A stretch of 64,000 nt of DNA from Streptomyces genisteinicus (GCF_014489615.1 NZ_CP060825.1:3201501-3265500), one strand, 5' to 3'; positions 35,343 to 45,116 are shown, numbered from the stretch's first letter. The notes: a model not told the origin generated them from the sequence alone. Program-made: numbers and translations.

Positions 35343-35843
35343 GTGCTCGACATCGGCTACTCCCTCTCGCGCCGCTTCCCCGACCCCCCGCAGACCGACT
35401 ACCGGCGCGCGGACGTCCACGCGCTGCGGCACGACCTGTTCTGCGGTGACGTCTATCTGGCGGACACCAAGGAGGACCGCGAGGTCTCCACGGCCTGGGG
35501 ATGGGTGCCGGTGCTCGACTTCGCCTGGGCGCTCTGCGACATCGTCGAGCAGCTGGACCGCGACCCGCTCGGCAGCCGCGCCGCGAAGCCGCAGTACGCC
35601 GAGATCGACTTCACCGAGTCCACCGACCTCATGCTCTTCGAGCGCCGTTTCGGCTGGGTGGACGTCGAGGCCGACTGGATGCCGGGCGACGAGCCTCCCC
35701 TGACGTTCGGGCACACCGTGCTGCGCCGCGAGGCACGGGACTTCCTCCACGACCTGATCGCCGACCTCACCGACATGCACGAGGGTCTTGCCGACAACCC
35801 GGCCGTCTGGGACCTCCAGGCACGCTTCCCCCGCGTCGCCTGA
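35343..35843 (+). CDS. Conserved Streptomyces protein of unknown function
   Basis: A 166-residue soluble acidic protein, GTG start. It contains LDIGYSLSRRFPDPPQTDYRRADVHALRHDLFCGDVYLADTK, TAWGWVPVLDFAWALCDIVEQLDRDP and IDFTESTDLMLFERRFGWVDVEADWM. It looks like the conserved hypothetical family in which a Trp/Asp-rich alpha/beta fold is predicted. No catalytic motif or partner gene is seen. Function not inferred. Confidence 0.7.
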   Translation: MLDIGYSLSRRFPDPPQTDYRRADVHALRHDLFCGDVYLADTKEDREVSTAWGWVPVLDFAWALCDIVEQLDRDPLGSRAAKPQYAEIDFTESTDLMLFERRFGWVDVEADWMPGDEPPLTFGHTVLRREARDFLHDLIADLTDMHEGLADNPAVWDLQARFPRVA

Positions 35844-35894
35844 ACCCGTCTCCGCCCCGGCGCGCGCGACGCCGCTCCGCCCCGCGCCTGCGGC

Positions 35895-36587
35895 TCAGGC
35901 CGTCCCGTCGTCCACCCGCACCCCGATCTGCGCCGCGAACGCCGGTGCCAGATCCAGCAGTTGCGCCGGGCTGATCACCGCTCCGGCCAGCCGCTCCACA
36001 CCCCGCGCGATGTCGAGTTCGGCGACGGCCCGCAGATCGACGTCCTTCATCCGCGCCACGCCGAAGTCCACCCGCCGCAGCACGCAGTCCCGGAACACCA
36101 CCCGCTCCAGCTGCGCCCCCGCGAAGTCCGCCTCCGCCAGCACGCACCCGTCGAACACCACATCCGTCAGCCGCGCCTCCCGCAGATTCAGATAGTCGAT
36201 CTTCCCTCCCTTCAGCACCACGCCCGTCAGCACCGACCCGTGCAGCTGCGCCCCGCCCAGCCGCGCCTCCCGCACCTCCACGTCCCGCAGCGACGCCCCC
36301 GCGAGATCCGTCCCCACCCCCCGGACGCCCTCCAGCAGGCTGTCCACGAACCGGGCCCCCGCCAGCCCCGTGCCGTCGAGCGCGCACTCCCGCAGCGCGC
36401 AGTCGATGAACCGGGCCCCCGCCCCCTGCTGCCCGCCGAGGTCGAGCCCCGTGAACTCCACCCCGTCGTAGTCCCCGTCCGGCTCCAGCCCACCGCCCTC
36501 GAAGGGCGTGAGGGGCGGCAGCCGCACCTCCGCGACGCGGGCGGCCGCCACCGCCGCACGCTTCGTCCTGCCTCGCGCGTTCGCCAT
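35895..36587 (-). CDS. Pentapeptide-repeat protein
   Basis: A 230-residue protein with a run of A(D/N)Lxx-type pentapeptides from about residue 50 to 185 (for example GTDLAGASLRDVEVREARLGGAQLHGSVLTG, AEADFAGAQLERVVFRDCVLRRVDF), giving a right-handed quadrilateral beta helix. It could be a DNA-mimic (Qnr/MfpA-like) or simply a scaffold; the Arg/Ala N-terminus is unremarkable. MANARG at 36587 is preferred to upstream Mets. It is divergent from the FAD gene. Confidence 0.85.
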   Translation of the reverse strand: MANARGRTKRAAVAAARVAEVRLPPLTPFEGGGLEPDGDYDGVEFTGLDLGGQQGAGARFIDCALRECALDGTGLAGARFVDSLLEGVRGVGTDLAGASLRDVEVREARLGGAQLHGSVLTGVVLKGGKIDYLNLREARLTDVVFDGCVLAEADFAGAQLERVVFRDCVLRRVDFGVARMKDVDLRAVAELDIARGVERLAGAVISPAQLLDLAPAFAAQIGVRVDDGTA

Positions 36588-36840
36588 GCCCACCATGGTG
36601 ACGTGCACCACTGACAACGCCCTTCCGGGCGCCCGATGTCACATCCGCGCGTCCCCGATCCGTCCTCCGTACGAAGGGGCGGCGATCCCGCCCCGGACAC
36701 CGGCGCGAGCCGGACCGGCGGCACCGGCCAGGTGCCGTCACCACCCGGCCCGCCGGCCCCGGGCCGCACGGAACGCGGAACGCGGCAGGACGGCGGAACG
36801 CGGCGGGACGGCGGGAAGCACGGACACGGAGGAGATCAGC

Positions 36841-38016
36841 ATGCAGAGCATCACGGTCGTCGGCGGCGGCTTCGCCGGACTCACCGCGGCCATCAGCGCC
36901 GCGGAATCCGGAGCACGGGTGACGCTCCACGAATCGCACCACACCCTCGGCGGCCGGGCCCGCACCGCGGAGAGCCCCTACCGCACCAACGACGGCCCGC
37001 ACGCCCTCTACCGCGGCGGCCCGCACTGGACCTGGCTGAAGCGGCGCGGACTGCTCGGTCCCATCGCCTCGGTGCCGCCCCTGGAAGGCGCCCGGTTCCG
37101 CTTCCGGCGCGGCGGCGCGCTGCGCCGGACCCCGCCGCTCGGCATGCTCAGGATCGCCCGCCGCCCCGCCGCCGACGCGCCGGTCGACGCGGACTTCCTC
37201 AGCTGGGCCACCACGGTCGCCGGTCCCGGTGCGGCCCGCGCCGCGGCCCACTTCTCCGGCGTCGCCCTCTTCCACCACGACCCCGGCTCGCTCTCCGCCC
37301 GCTTCGTCCAGGAACGGCTCCGGCGCGCGACCTCCCTGCCGCCCGAGGCCCACTACCCGCGCGGCGGCTGGGGCACGCTGATCGACCGGATGGCGGCCCG
37401 CGCCTGGGACCTGGGCGTACGCATCGAGACCACCTCCCGGGTCGACGCGCTCCCCGAGGGCCACGGCCCCGTCGTCGTCGCGACCTCCCTCGACTCGGCC
37501 CGGGTGCTCCTGCGGGACGACAGCCTGCGCTGGACGAGCGGGCGCACCACGCTCCTGGACCTCGCACTCCGCACCCGCCGGGGCGACGCGTTCGTCGTCA
37601 GCGACCTCGACGCCCCCGGCTGGGTCGAGCGCTTCACCGCGCAGGACCGCTCACTGGCCCCCGCCGGGCGGTCGCTGCTCCAGTGCCAGCTGCCGATCGG
37701 CCCCGACGGCTCCAAGGCCGACGGCGTCGCCCATGCCGAAGCCCTGCTGGACCTGGGATTCCCCGGCTGGCGCGAGCGCACCGAGTGGCGGCGGGCGTCC
37801 GTCGCGACCGGCCGCACCGGGGCGGTCGACCTGCCCGGGACCACCTGGCGCGACCGGCCCGCCATCGACCGCGGCGACGGCGTCTACCTCGCGGGCGACC
37901 AGGTCGCGGCCCCGGGGCTGCTCTCCGAGGTGGCGTTCAACAGCGGGCTGGAGGCGGTCTCCCTCGCGCTGCGCGGCGTCCGCCCGGACCACCCCCTTGA
38001 CCTCAAGCGCACTTGA
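36841..38016 (+). CDS. FAD-dependent amine-oxidase-like protein
   Basis: A 391-residue flavoprotein. N-terminal Rossmann dinucleotide motif SITVVGGGFAGLTAAISAAESGARVTLHE, then a GGRART motif typical of phytoene desaturase/amine oxidases, and a C-terminal FAD segment GVYLAGDQVAAPGLLSEVAFNSGLEA. The substrate is unknown. GAGGAG is 5-10 bases before the ATG. It is followed by a zinc-less MDR gene 70 bases later in the same direction. Confidence 0.82.
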   Translation: MQSITVVGGGFAGLTAAISAAESGARVTLHESHHTLGGRARTAESPYRTNDGPHALYRGGPHWTWLKRRGLLGPIASVPPLEGARFRFRRGGALRRTPPLGMLRIARRPAADAPVDADFLSWATTVAGPGAARAAAHFSGVALFHHDPGSLSARFVQERLRRATSLPPEAHYPRGGWGTLIDRMAARAWDLGVRIETTSRVDALPEGHGPVVVATSLDSARVLLRDDSLRWTSGRTTLLDLALRTRRGDAFVVSDLDAPGWVERFTAQDRSLAPAGRSLLQCQLPIGPDGSKADGVAHAEALLDLGFPGWRERTEWRRASVATGRTGAVDLPGTTWRDRPAIDRGDGVYLAGDQVAAPGLLSEVAFNSGLEAVSLALRGVRPDHPLDLKRT

Positions 38017-38086
38017 GGAAGAACAGTGGGCCGGGTACCCGCCCGCCGAGGGCGCGTACCCGCCACCGCACAAGGGAGCCCCCACC

Positions 38087-39094
38087 ATGCACGCCGTCCG
38101 CCTGCACGCCTTCGGACCCGCCGAGAACCTCGTCCACGAGACCGTCGAGGACCCCGTACCGGGCCCCGGCCAGGTGCGGATCGCCGTCGCCGCGGCCGGT
38201 GTCCACCTCCTCGACACCGCCCTCCGGGAAGGGCTCCCGGGCCCCTACCCAACCCGCGTCGACCTGCCCACGATCCCGGGCCGCGAGGTCGCCGGCACCG
38301 TCGACGCGGTCGGCGAGGGCACCGATCCGGCCTGGCTCGGCCGCAGCGTCGTCGCCCACATCGGCATGAACCCCGGCGGCTACGCCGAACTCGCCGTCAC
38401 CGAGGCGGAACGGCTGCACGAGATCCCCGACGGCCTCGACGCGGCCGGCGCCGTCGCCATGATCGGCACCGGACGCACCGCCCTCGGCATCCTCCAGTTC
38501 ACCGACCTCGGCCCCGCCGACACCGTGCTCGTCCCCGCGGCGGCGGGCGGCATCGGCACCCTCGTCGTGCAGCACGCCAAGCACGCCGGCGCCGAGGTCG
38601 TCGGCCTGGCCGGCGGCGCGGAGAAGACCGCCAGGGTCCGCGCGGGCGGCGCCGACCTGGCCGTCGACTACACCCGCCCCGACTGGGCGGACCGGGTACG
38701 CGCCCACCTCGGCGACCGGACCGCCACCGTGCTGTACGACTCCGTCGGCGGCGACGTCGCCCGCACGGCCGGCGAACTGCTCGGCGAGGGCGGGCGGATC
38801 ATCGTCTTCGGCTGGTCCAGCCAGGGCTTCGCCGACGCCCCGCCCGTCTTCACCGACGAGGAGCTCGCCGCCCGCGGCATCACCTCGCAGAACGTCCTCG
38901 GCCCCGTGATGCTGGAACGCGCCGGCGGCCTTCGCGCCCTGGAGACCCGCGCCCTCGCGGAGGCCGCGTCGGGCCGGCTGCGTCCCGCCGTCACCCGCTT
39001 CCCGCTGGCCCGCGCCGCCGACGCCCACCGCGCGCTCCAGACACGGGCCACGGTGGGCAAGGTCGTCCTCGTCCCCGAACCCGCGGCCCGCTGA
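38087..39094 (+). CDS. MDR-type quinone/zinc-binding oxidoreductase
   Basis: A 335-residue medium-chain reductase of the quinone oxidoreductase branch (no catalytic zinc cysteines seen). GroES-like N-terminus (PGPGQVRIAVAAAGVHLLDT), PGREVAGTVDAVGEG, and the NADPH Rossmann loop DTVLVPAAAGGIGTLVVQHAKHAGAEVVGLAGGAEK. It reduces an alpha,beta-unsaturated carbonyl or quinone. RBS GGGAG precedes the ATG. Possibly co-transcribed with the upstream FAD gene. Confidence 0.9.
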   Translation: MHAVRLHAFGPAENLVHETVEDPVPGPGQVRIAVAAAGVHLLDTALREGLPGPYPTRVDLPTIPGREVAGTVDAVGEGTDPAWLGRSVVAHIGMNPGGYAELAVTEAERLHEIPDGLDAAGAVAMIGTGRTALGILQFTDLGPADTVLVPAAAGGIGTLVVQHAKHAGAEVVGLAGGAEKTARVRAGGADLAVDYTRPDWADRVRAHLGDRTATVLYDSVGGDVARTAGELLGEGGRIIVFGWSSQGFADAPPVFTDEELAARGITSQNVLGPVMLERAGGLRALETRALAEAASGRLRPAVTRFPLARAADAHRALQTRATVGKVVLVPEPAAR

Positions 39095-39144
39095 GGCACC
39101 CGCCGGGACCACGCCGCCCCGGCCCGCCCAGGCCCCCGCCGGGA

Positions 39145-39624
39145 CTACGCCGCCCCGCCCCCGAGCGACGCGAGCGCCCCGTCCGTCAGCCGGTACACCG
39201 TCCACTCGTCCTGCGGCCTCGCCCCGAGGGACTCGTAGAAGGCGATGGACGGGGCGTTCCAGTCGAGCACCGACCACTCCAGGCGCTCGTAGCCGCGGGC
39301 CACGCAGATCCGCGCCAGTTCCGTCAGCAGCGCCTTCCCGTGGCCGCCACCGCGCACGGCGGGCCGCACGTACAGGTCCTCCAGGTAGATGCCGTGGACA
39401 CCGCGCCACGTCGAGAAGTTGAGGAACCACAGGGCGAACCCGGCGACCTCCCCGTCCTCCGTCTCCGCGATGTGCGCGAACGCGGCCGGACGCTCGCCGA
39501 ACAGCGCCTCGCGCAGGTCGTCCTCGGTCGCCCGGACCTCGTCCAGGGCCTTCTCGTAGTCGGCCAGCTCCCGAACCATCTGGTGGATCACGGGCACGTC
39601 GGCAGGGGTTGCGGTGCGAATCAT
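39145..39624 (-). CDS. GNAT-family N-acetyltransferase, diamine-acetyltransferase-like
   Basis: A 159-residue GNAT fold. IRTATPADVPVIHQMVRELADYEK at the start, FNFSTWRGVHGIYLEDLYVRPAVRGGGHGKALLTELA with the acetyl-CoA pyrophosphate loop (RGGGHGK), and WSVLDWNAPSIAFYESLGARP. The family resembles spermidine/spermine and diamine acetyltransferases, although the acceptor is unproven. It lies 50 bases from the convergent MDR gene. Confidence 0.88.
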   Translation of the reverse strand: MIRTATPADVPVIHQMVRELADYEKALDEVRATEDDLREALFGERPAAFAHIAETEDGEVAGFALWFLNFSTWRGVHGIYLEDLYVRPAVRGGGHGKALLTELARICVARGYERLEWSVLDWNAPSIAFYESLGARPQDEWTVYRLTDGALASLGGGAA

Positions 39625-39784
39625 GGCCACAGCCTGCCCCGGAGCCCGTCCCCGGTGCCAGCCGATTCCGCCCCGCGGAACGCCGGCGCCCCGCCCGCCC
39701 CGCCGCCGCCGACCGGCTCCGCCCCGCGGCCTCCCGCCCCACGACGCACCCCGCCCACCGCCCCGGCGGCAGACGCACCCCCGC

Positions 39785-40681
39785 CTACCGCCCCAGCAGC
39801 ACCCGCGCGATCGCCGCCTGGGCCCGGTCCAGCCGGACCCCGCCCGGCCCCTCGGCGTCCTCGCACCGCCACAGCCCGTTCTGGAGCACCCGGCCCAGCG
39901 TCCAGGCACGCGCCCGCTCCCGGTCCAGCCCGAGCACCTCGGTGAGCAGGTCGAAGCGCCACCGCACCTCCCCGTGCCCGAACCGGTTCCACAGCGCGGG
40001 CATCAGCTCGAAGCCCGGATCACCCGCCAGCGGCTTCGGGTCGATGACGAGCCACGGCTCCCGCTGCCCCGCCAGCACGTTGTCGAAGTGCAGGTCCCAG
40101 TGGAGCAGCCGGTCGCCCGGCTCCCCCGCGACCTCCCGCACCGCCGCCGCGCAGTCCAGGAGCAGCCGCCGCTCCCCGTCGAGCGCCAGCCGCTCCACCG
40201 CCTCCGGCACCCGGGCCGTCATCCGCTCCGCGATGTCCGACAGCCGCCGCAGCCCCTCGGGCGCCGGCACCGCCGACAGCCGGGCCAGCAGCCCCGCGAG
40301 GATCCGCGTCGCCGCCCGGGAGTCCGCGACCGACGAGAGGTGCCGGCCCGGCGCCACCCGCTCCAGCAGCAGCGTCCCGGTCTCCGCGTCGTGGTCCAGC
40401 AGCAGCGCGGCCCCGTCGCCCGCCCAGGTCCGCAGCGCCAGCCACTCGCCCTCGGTCTCCTCGTCCCGCCCCTGGAGCTTCAGCATCGCCCGCGTACCGT
40501 CCGCACGGGCCACCGGCAGCACCAGCGACACCCGTCCGCAGAGCGGCGGCCCGTCGACCCGCAGCCCCCACCGCGCCAGGAACTCCTCCGCCCGGCCGGG
40601 CAGCGCCGCCAGCAGCGCGCGCCCGGACTCCTCGCCGTACGACAGCAGGGAGGCGACCAGCTCACGGGGAATCTCGATCAC
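39785..40681 (-). CDS. APH(6)/hydroxyurea-kinase family phosphotransferase
   Basis: A 298-residue antibiotic-kinase-fold protein of the aminoglycoside 6-phosphotransferase/hydroxyurea kinase family. LPVARADGTRAMLKLQG (ATP Lys), catalytic LHWDLHFDNVLAG and the metal-binding WLVIDPKPLAGDPGFELMPAL are intact. TACGAT ends 6 bases before GTG 40681, so the transcript is likely leaderless. In-frame sequence upstream to 42460 overlaps the flavin gene and is not part of it. Whether it confers streptomycin resistance is unknown. Confidence 0.88.
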   Translation of the reverse strand: MIEIPRELVASLLSYGEESGRALLAALPGRAEEFLARWGLRVDGPPLCGRVSLVLPVARADGTRAMLKLQGRDEETEGEWLALRTWAGDGAALLLDHDAETGTLLLERVAPGRHLSSVADSRAATRILAGLLARLSAVPAPEGLRRLSDIAERMTARVPEAVERLALDGERRLLLDCAAAVREVAGEPGDRLLHWDLHFDNVLAGQREPWLVIDPKPLAGDPGFELMPALWNRFGHGEVRWRFDLLTEVLGLDRERARAWTLGRVLQNGLWRCEDAEGPGGVRLDRAQAAIARVLLGR

Positions 40682-40798
40682 CCGGCGATCGTACGGACCA
40701 CCTGTCGCGGGCCGCCGGCGGGCGCAGTACATTCCCGCCACGCGCACACGCTCGCCGCCGTCCGGCGGCACCGGACCGGCAGGGAAGCGGCGATCCAC

Positions 40799-42190
40799 AT
40801 GAACACCGTCAACGGCGGCATATCGTTCTGGTACGCACAGGACGGCACCCCCGCGCCCCGCGAGCCCCTTCCCGGCGACGCCTCCGCCGACGTCTGCATC
40901 GTCGGCGGCGGGTACACGGGCCTGTGGACCGCCTACTACCTCAAGAAGGCCGTCCCCTTCCTCAACATCACCGTCCTCGAGGCCCGCTTCTGCGGCTACG
41001 GCGCCTCCGGGCGCAACGGCGGCTGGCTCTACAACGGCATCGCCGGACGCGACCGCTACGCGAGACTCCACGGGCACGACGCGGCCGTCCGCCTCCAGCA
41101 GGCCATGAACGACACCGTCCACGAGGTCGTCCGCGTCGCCGCCGACGAAGGCATCGACGCCGACATCCACCGGGGCGGCGTCCTGGAGATCGCCCACACC
41201 CCGGCCCAGCTCGCCCGCCTCAAGGACTTCCACGCGGTGGAGATCGCCTTCGGGGAGAAGGACCGCGAACTCCTCGGCGCCCGCGACACCGCCGACCGCA
41301 TCCGCGTCACCGGCGCGGTGGCCTCCAGCTGGACCCCGCACGGCGCCAGACTCCACCCCGTCAAACTCGTCAAGGGCCTCGCGGCGGCCGTCGAGGCGCT
41401 CGGCGTCACCGTCCACGAGTCGACACCGGTCACCGAGATCCGCCCCAAGCACGCCGTCACCCCGTACGGCACCGTCCGCGCGCCCTACATCCTGCGCTGC
41501 ACCGAGGGATTCACCGCCTCCCTCAAGGGCCACCGGCGTACCTGGCTGCCGATGAACTCCTCCATGATCGCCACCGAGCCCCTGCCGGCCTCCGTCTGGG
41601 CGGAGATCGGCTGGGAGCGGCGCGAAGCGCTCGGCGACATGGCCCACGCCTACATGTACGCCCAGCGCACCGCCGACGACCGCATCGCCATCGGCGGCCG
41701 CGGCGTCCCCTACCGCTACGGCTCCGCCACCGACAACGACGGCCGCACCCAGCGGGCCACCGTCGGCGAACTCCGCGACATCCTCGTCCGCTTCTTCCCG
41801 CGCCTCGCCGGTACCCGCATCGACCACGCCTGGTCCGGCGTCCTCGGCGTCCCCCGCGACTGGTGCGCCACCGTCACCCTCGACCGCTCCACGGGCCTCG
41901 GCTGGGCCGGCGGCTACGTCGGCTCCGGCGTCGCCACGGCCAACCTCGCCGCCCGCACCCTGCGCGACCTCATCCAGCAGGACTCCGGCCAGTCCGGCCC
42001 CACCGACCTCACCGCCCTCCCCTGGGTCGGCCACAAGGTCCGCACCTGGGAACCCGAACCCCTGCGCTGGCTCGGCGTCCACACCCTCTACGCCGCCTAC
42101 CGCCACGCCGACCGCCGCGAATCCACCACCCACACCCCGACCACCACCCGCCTCGCGACATGGGCGGACCGCGTCTCGGGGCGCCGCTGA
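40799..42190 (+). CDS. FAD-dependent oxidase, gamma-glutamylputrescine oxidase-like
   Basis: A 463-residue DAO-family flavoenzyme. ISFWYAQDG and DVCIVGGGYTGLWTAYYLKKA (Rossmann) then YGASGRNGGWLYNGIAGRD, the signature of PuuB-type enzymes, and a C-terminal GWAGGYVGSGVATANLAARTLRDL. It oxidises a secondary amine; polyamine use is plausible given the acetyltransferase nearby. ATG 40799 is divergent from the APH gene, sharing a 117-base promoter region. Confidence 0.86.
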   Translation: MNTVNGGISFWYAQDGTPAPREPLPGDASADVCIVGGGYTGLWTAYYLKKAVPFLNITVLEARFCGYGASGRNGGWLYNGIAGRDRYARLHGHDAAVRLQQAMNDTVHEVVRVAADEGIDADIHRGGVLEIAHTPAQLARLKDFHAVEIAFGEKDRELLGARDTADRIRVTGAVASSWTPHGARLHPVKLVKGLAAAVEALGVTVHESTPVTEIRPKHAVTPYGTVRAPYILRCTEGFTASLKGHRRTWLPMNSSMIATEPLPASVWAEIGWERREALGDMAHAYMYAQRTADDRIAIGGRGVPYRYGSATDNDGRTQRATVGELRDILVRFFPRLAGTRIDHAWSGVLGVPRDWCATVTLDRSTGLGWAGGYVGSGVATANLAARTLRDLIQQDSGQSGPTDLTALPWVGHKVRTWEPEPLRWLGVHTLYAAYRHADRRESTTHTPTTTRLATWADRVSGRR

Positions 42191-42257
42191 CACGAGAGCA
42201 GGCCGGGCGGCGCGGGGAAGACCCCTGCCGCAGCCGCCCGGCCCGTTCACGCGGGTG

Positions 42258-44393
42258 TCACGCCACCTCGATACCGAAGTCCCCCACCAGTTCCTCCAGC
42301 CCTCCCGTGTACCCCTTGCCACCGAGCACGAAGTCCCAGTCCCCGCTCGCCCGTCGCCGGAACGAGCCCAGGACCAGGGCCGTCTCGCCGGGCCGCCCGT
42401 CCGACACCACCAGCCGGTCCAGCTCGGCACCGGACGCGTCGCGCAGCCGGATGCCGGCATCCGTGAAACTCGCGAGATCGGCCTCCGGATCGACCTCGGG
42501 GTCTATCGCCGCGACCAGCACCAGCCGGTCCGCGGAGGCGGGCAGCCGGTCGAAGTCGACCCGGATCGCCGCACGGTCCCCGGCGAAGGACCGCATCATG
42601 CGCACCGACCCTTCGGGCGTCGCGTGGTTGTTGAAGAACACGAAGTGCTCGTCCCCGAGCACCCGTCCTCCCGTGCAGACCAGCGCACACACGTCCAGTG
42701 CGACGCCGCCTCGCCAGGACATCCCGAGGACGTTGAAGTCCTCGTCGAAATGCCCCTCACCCGCGTCGTCGGAGCCGTCGGAGGCATCCGGCACGTCCGG
42801 CTCCGGCGCCGCCGCGGCGGAGGGAGCCGGGCCCGTACCGTCCCCGAGCCGTCCGCGCAGGCCGTGCGTGTGCAGCAGCTCCACGAGCTCCGCGCCCGAG
42901 ACCAGGGTCAGCGGCTTGCCGTTGGCGAAGGTGTAGGCGCCCGGCCCGAAGCCCGACGTCGTGACCAGAACGCCTTTGTTGGCGCCACCCGCCTGCACCG
43001 TGCCGAACAGTTCCCGGACCGCCGCCACCGGCACCGTCCTGCGGTACCGCTTCACCTGCACGAAGATCTTTCCGCCGCTGATGGGATCGGGATCGACGGC
43101 GTCCACGTCGACTCCGCCGTCGTTCGACCGCTGCGTCGTCATCGCCTGGAAGCCCCGCGCGCGGAACAACTCGGCCACCAGGCCCTCGAAGGCGATCGGG
43201 TCCATCGCCAGAAGATCCGGCTCCTCCCCGTCCCCGTGGGACACCACCCCGGACCCGACCTGCGCCGGGGAGCGGAGGGGACGGACGGCGGCGCGCTGAT
43301 CGGGGCGGGCCGAGAGGTGCCCGCCGAGCCCGCCGGTGAGGCAGTCCACCGCGCTGACGAGGGCGAGGTTCACGGCCTGGAAGTCCGCCCGGCCGACCGA
43401 CAGGGAAGCGACCACGATCCGCCCGGCCCGGCCGGTCGCCGGATCCACGTCGTCGACGAAGCCGTTGAGCACGACCCCGTCCAGTACGCCGGGCTCGTCC
43501 GCCGCGTACAGCTCCCGCACGGCCAGCAGCACGCTCTGGGCGAGGACGTCGCGGTAGAGCGCGCGGCGCTGGGCGACCGGTCGCGGCACCACCTTCTCCT
43601 GGTCCGTCCCCACCAGGTAGCGCACGCCCTTCGCCTCGGGGACCGCCTGGTAGGCCGGCAGCTCCCAATCGAGGACGAGCTGCCGGGCCGCACGGTCGTA
43701 CGCGGCCGAGACCTGGCGCGGAAATCCGTCCGGCCAGGCGGCCGACGCGCAGAGGGCGGCCGAGAAGTACTCGACGACGGTGTCCGGCTCGTCCGCACGC
43801 AGCGCCCGCACCATCTCCGTGATTCCGGCGTTGTGCGTCCGGATCTCCGCGAGACGGGCCGAGGCCCATGCGTCGTACTGCCGGCGGTACGTCTCCAGGT
43901 CCGCGAGCCGCCGGGACTCGGCCGCCTGCGCCGCGTACCAGTCGTGCTCGTAGCGTGCCCGCGCCTCCTGCTGGGCCTGCGCCCTGCCTGCGGCGGTCCA
44001 GGCGCCCCCGTGAGACTGGTACCGGGAGGGGTCCGGCATCACCACGGGCTGGGCCAGCGCACCCGGGGCGAACGGCTCGACGGTCTCCTCACGCCGCAGC
44101 GTCTCCGTGCTGAACGGAGCCGCCGCACACCCCTCGGCCAGCAGCCCCTCCAGCGCGGCGACCTGCGCGTCCAACTCCTGCGTACGAAGCAGGACCTCCT
44201 GCTCCCGACGACTGCGGTACGCGGCCCGCTGCTCCCGATGCATACGCGCCATGTCCCGCGCGTGCTCCCGCTGCCTCCGGTCGTGCTCACGCTGCTGCCG
44301 TAACACCGCCAGCTGCTGGGCCTCGCGCTGCCGCTGCTGCTGGCGCTGCGCCTCGGCCCACGACGAAATCAACCCACCCGAACGCCGCCCCAT
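42258..44393 (-). CDS. Coiled-coil / Mrr-like restriction endonuclease / TerD fusion
   Basis: A 711-residue three-part protein. Residues 1-110 are a Gln/Arg-rich coiled coil (AEAQRQQQRQREAQQLAVLRQQ). A middle region follows with an uncharacterised fold. A PD-(D/E)XK Mrr_cat domain spans about residues 390-510: DPIAFEGLVAELFRARGFQAMTT, GGVDVDAV and KIFVQVKRYRR (the E, D and QxK residues intact). The last ~150 residues are a TerD domain (FNVLGMSWRGGVALDVCALVCTGGRVLGDEHFVFFNNHATPEG). TerD-associated nucleases are predicted parts of stress/DNA-restriction systems. GGAGAGG ribosome site for ATG 44393. Confidence 0.88.
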   Translation of the reverse strand: MGRRSGGLISSWAEAQRQQQRQREAQQLAVLRQQREHDRRQREHARDMARMHREQRAAYRSRREQEVLLRTQELDAQVAALEGLLAEGCAAAPFSTETLRREETVEPFAPGALAQPVVMPDPSRYQSHGGAWTAAGRAQAQQEARARYEHDWYAAQAAESRRLADLETYRRQYDAWASARLAEIRTHNAGITEMVRALRADEPDTVVEYFSAALCASAAWPDGFPRQVSAAYDRAARQLVLDWELPAYQAVPEAKGVRYLVGTDQEKVVPRPVAQRRALYRDVLAQSVLLAVRELYAADEPGVLDGVVLNGFVDDVDPATGRAGRIVVASLSVGRADFQAVNLALVSAVDCLTGGLGGHLSARPDQRAAVRPLRSPAQVGSGVVSHGDGEEPDLLAMDPIAFEGLVAELFRARGFQAMTTQRSNDGGVDVDAVDPDPISGGKIFVQVKRYRRTVPVAAVRELFGTVQAGGANKGVLVTTSGFGPGAYTFANGKPLTLVSGAELVELLHTHGLRGRLGDGTGPAPSAAAAPEPDVPDASDGSDDAGEGHFDEDFNVLGMSWRGGVALDVCALVCTGGRVLGDEHFVFFNNHATPEGSVRMMRSFAGDRAAIRVDFDRLPASADRLVLVAAIDPEVDPEADLASFTDAGIRLRDASGAELDRLVVSDGRPGETALVLGSFRRRASGDWDFVLGGKGYTGGLEELVGDFGIEVA

Positions 44394-44555
44394 CCGACGC
44401 ACCTCTCCCCAGGTCCTCCGAAACACCCCCGTAGCACCCAAGTCTCGCGGATGGACGCGATGTTGGTCACATGTTCACCAACAATGCGTCAGCGCTGATC
44501 CACACCCCTCGCCTACGCCGGCGAAGGCACTCCGCGCCGCCGCCATGGGATGGAG

Positions 44556-45008
44556 TCAGTGGAACCAGACGACGAGGCGCACGTTCTCCGCGCCGTGGAC
44601 CTCGCCGAGGATGCGCATGACACTCCAGACCCGTCCCCAGTCCGTGTCGGTCCCCGCGGCTGACGCACGGCTTCGTGTGCCGGAGGCGTCCGTCTCCTGC
44701 CAGTCGGCGGCAGCCAGCTCGGCCCAGGTCACCCATGTCGTCCCGTGCACGTATCCGGGACCGCCGCAGTCGGCGAACTCACGCCGCAGCCCTTCCGACG
44801 CGTCGTCCGGGAAGCCACGGTCCTCGGCGAGCGGACGGAAACCGAAGGAGTTGCGGACCCCGAAGAGACACGCCAGACCGTCGTAGGCGTTGCCCCCGTT
44901 CAGCAGGAGGAGATCGATACCCGCTTCCCAGACCGTGTCCTCGTCGTCCAGGCCCCACAGCCGGGCCCCCGGACGGCACTCGATCATTCCACTGACGTCG
45001 GTCGACAT
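44556..45008 (-). CDS. Hypothetical protein beside tRNA-Thr
   Basis: A 150-residue soluble protein, not recognised. It has IECRPGARLWGLDDEDTVWEAGIDLLLLNGGNAYDGLACLFGVRNSFGFRPLAEDRGFPDDASEGLRREFADCG and a VWSVMRILGEVHGAENVRLVVWF ending; several W and D residues look conserved in Streptomyces relatives. It sits between the TerD fusion and the tRNA. RBS AGGAT precedes the ATG. Confidence 0.65.
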   Translation of the reverse strand: MSTDVSGMIECRPGARLWGLDDEDTVWEAGIDLLLLNGGNAYDGLACLFGVRNSFGFRPLAEDRGFPDDASEGLRREFADCGGPGYVHGTTWVTWAELAAADWQETDASGTRSRASAAGTDTDWGRVWSVMRILGEVHGAENVRLVVWFH

Positions 45009-45116
45009 GACGTGATCCTGCCTGCTGCCGAAGAGCGAGCCATCCGCGTGCTCGCGACCGCCCCCGACCCGACCGCCGCCGTTGATGCCAGCCGTGGATG
45101 CCGGCCGTGGACGTCA

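Noticed and set aside
39785..42460. 891-codon minus-strand frame
   Set aside because: Only the last 298 codons are the APH-like protein; the rest is antisense to the flavin oxidase and lacks motifs.
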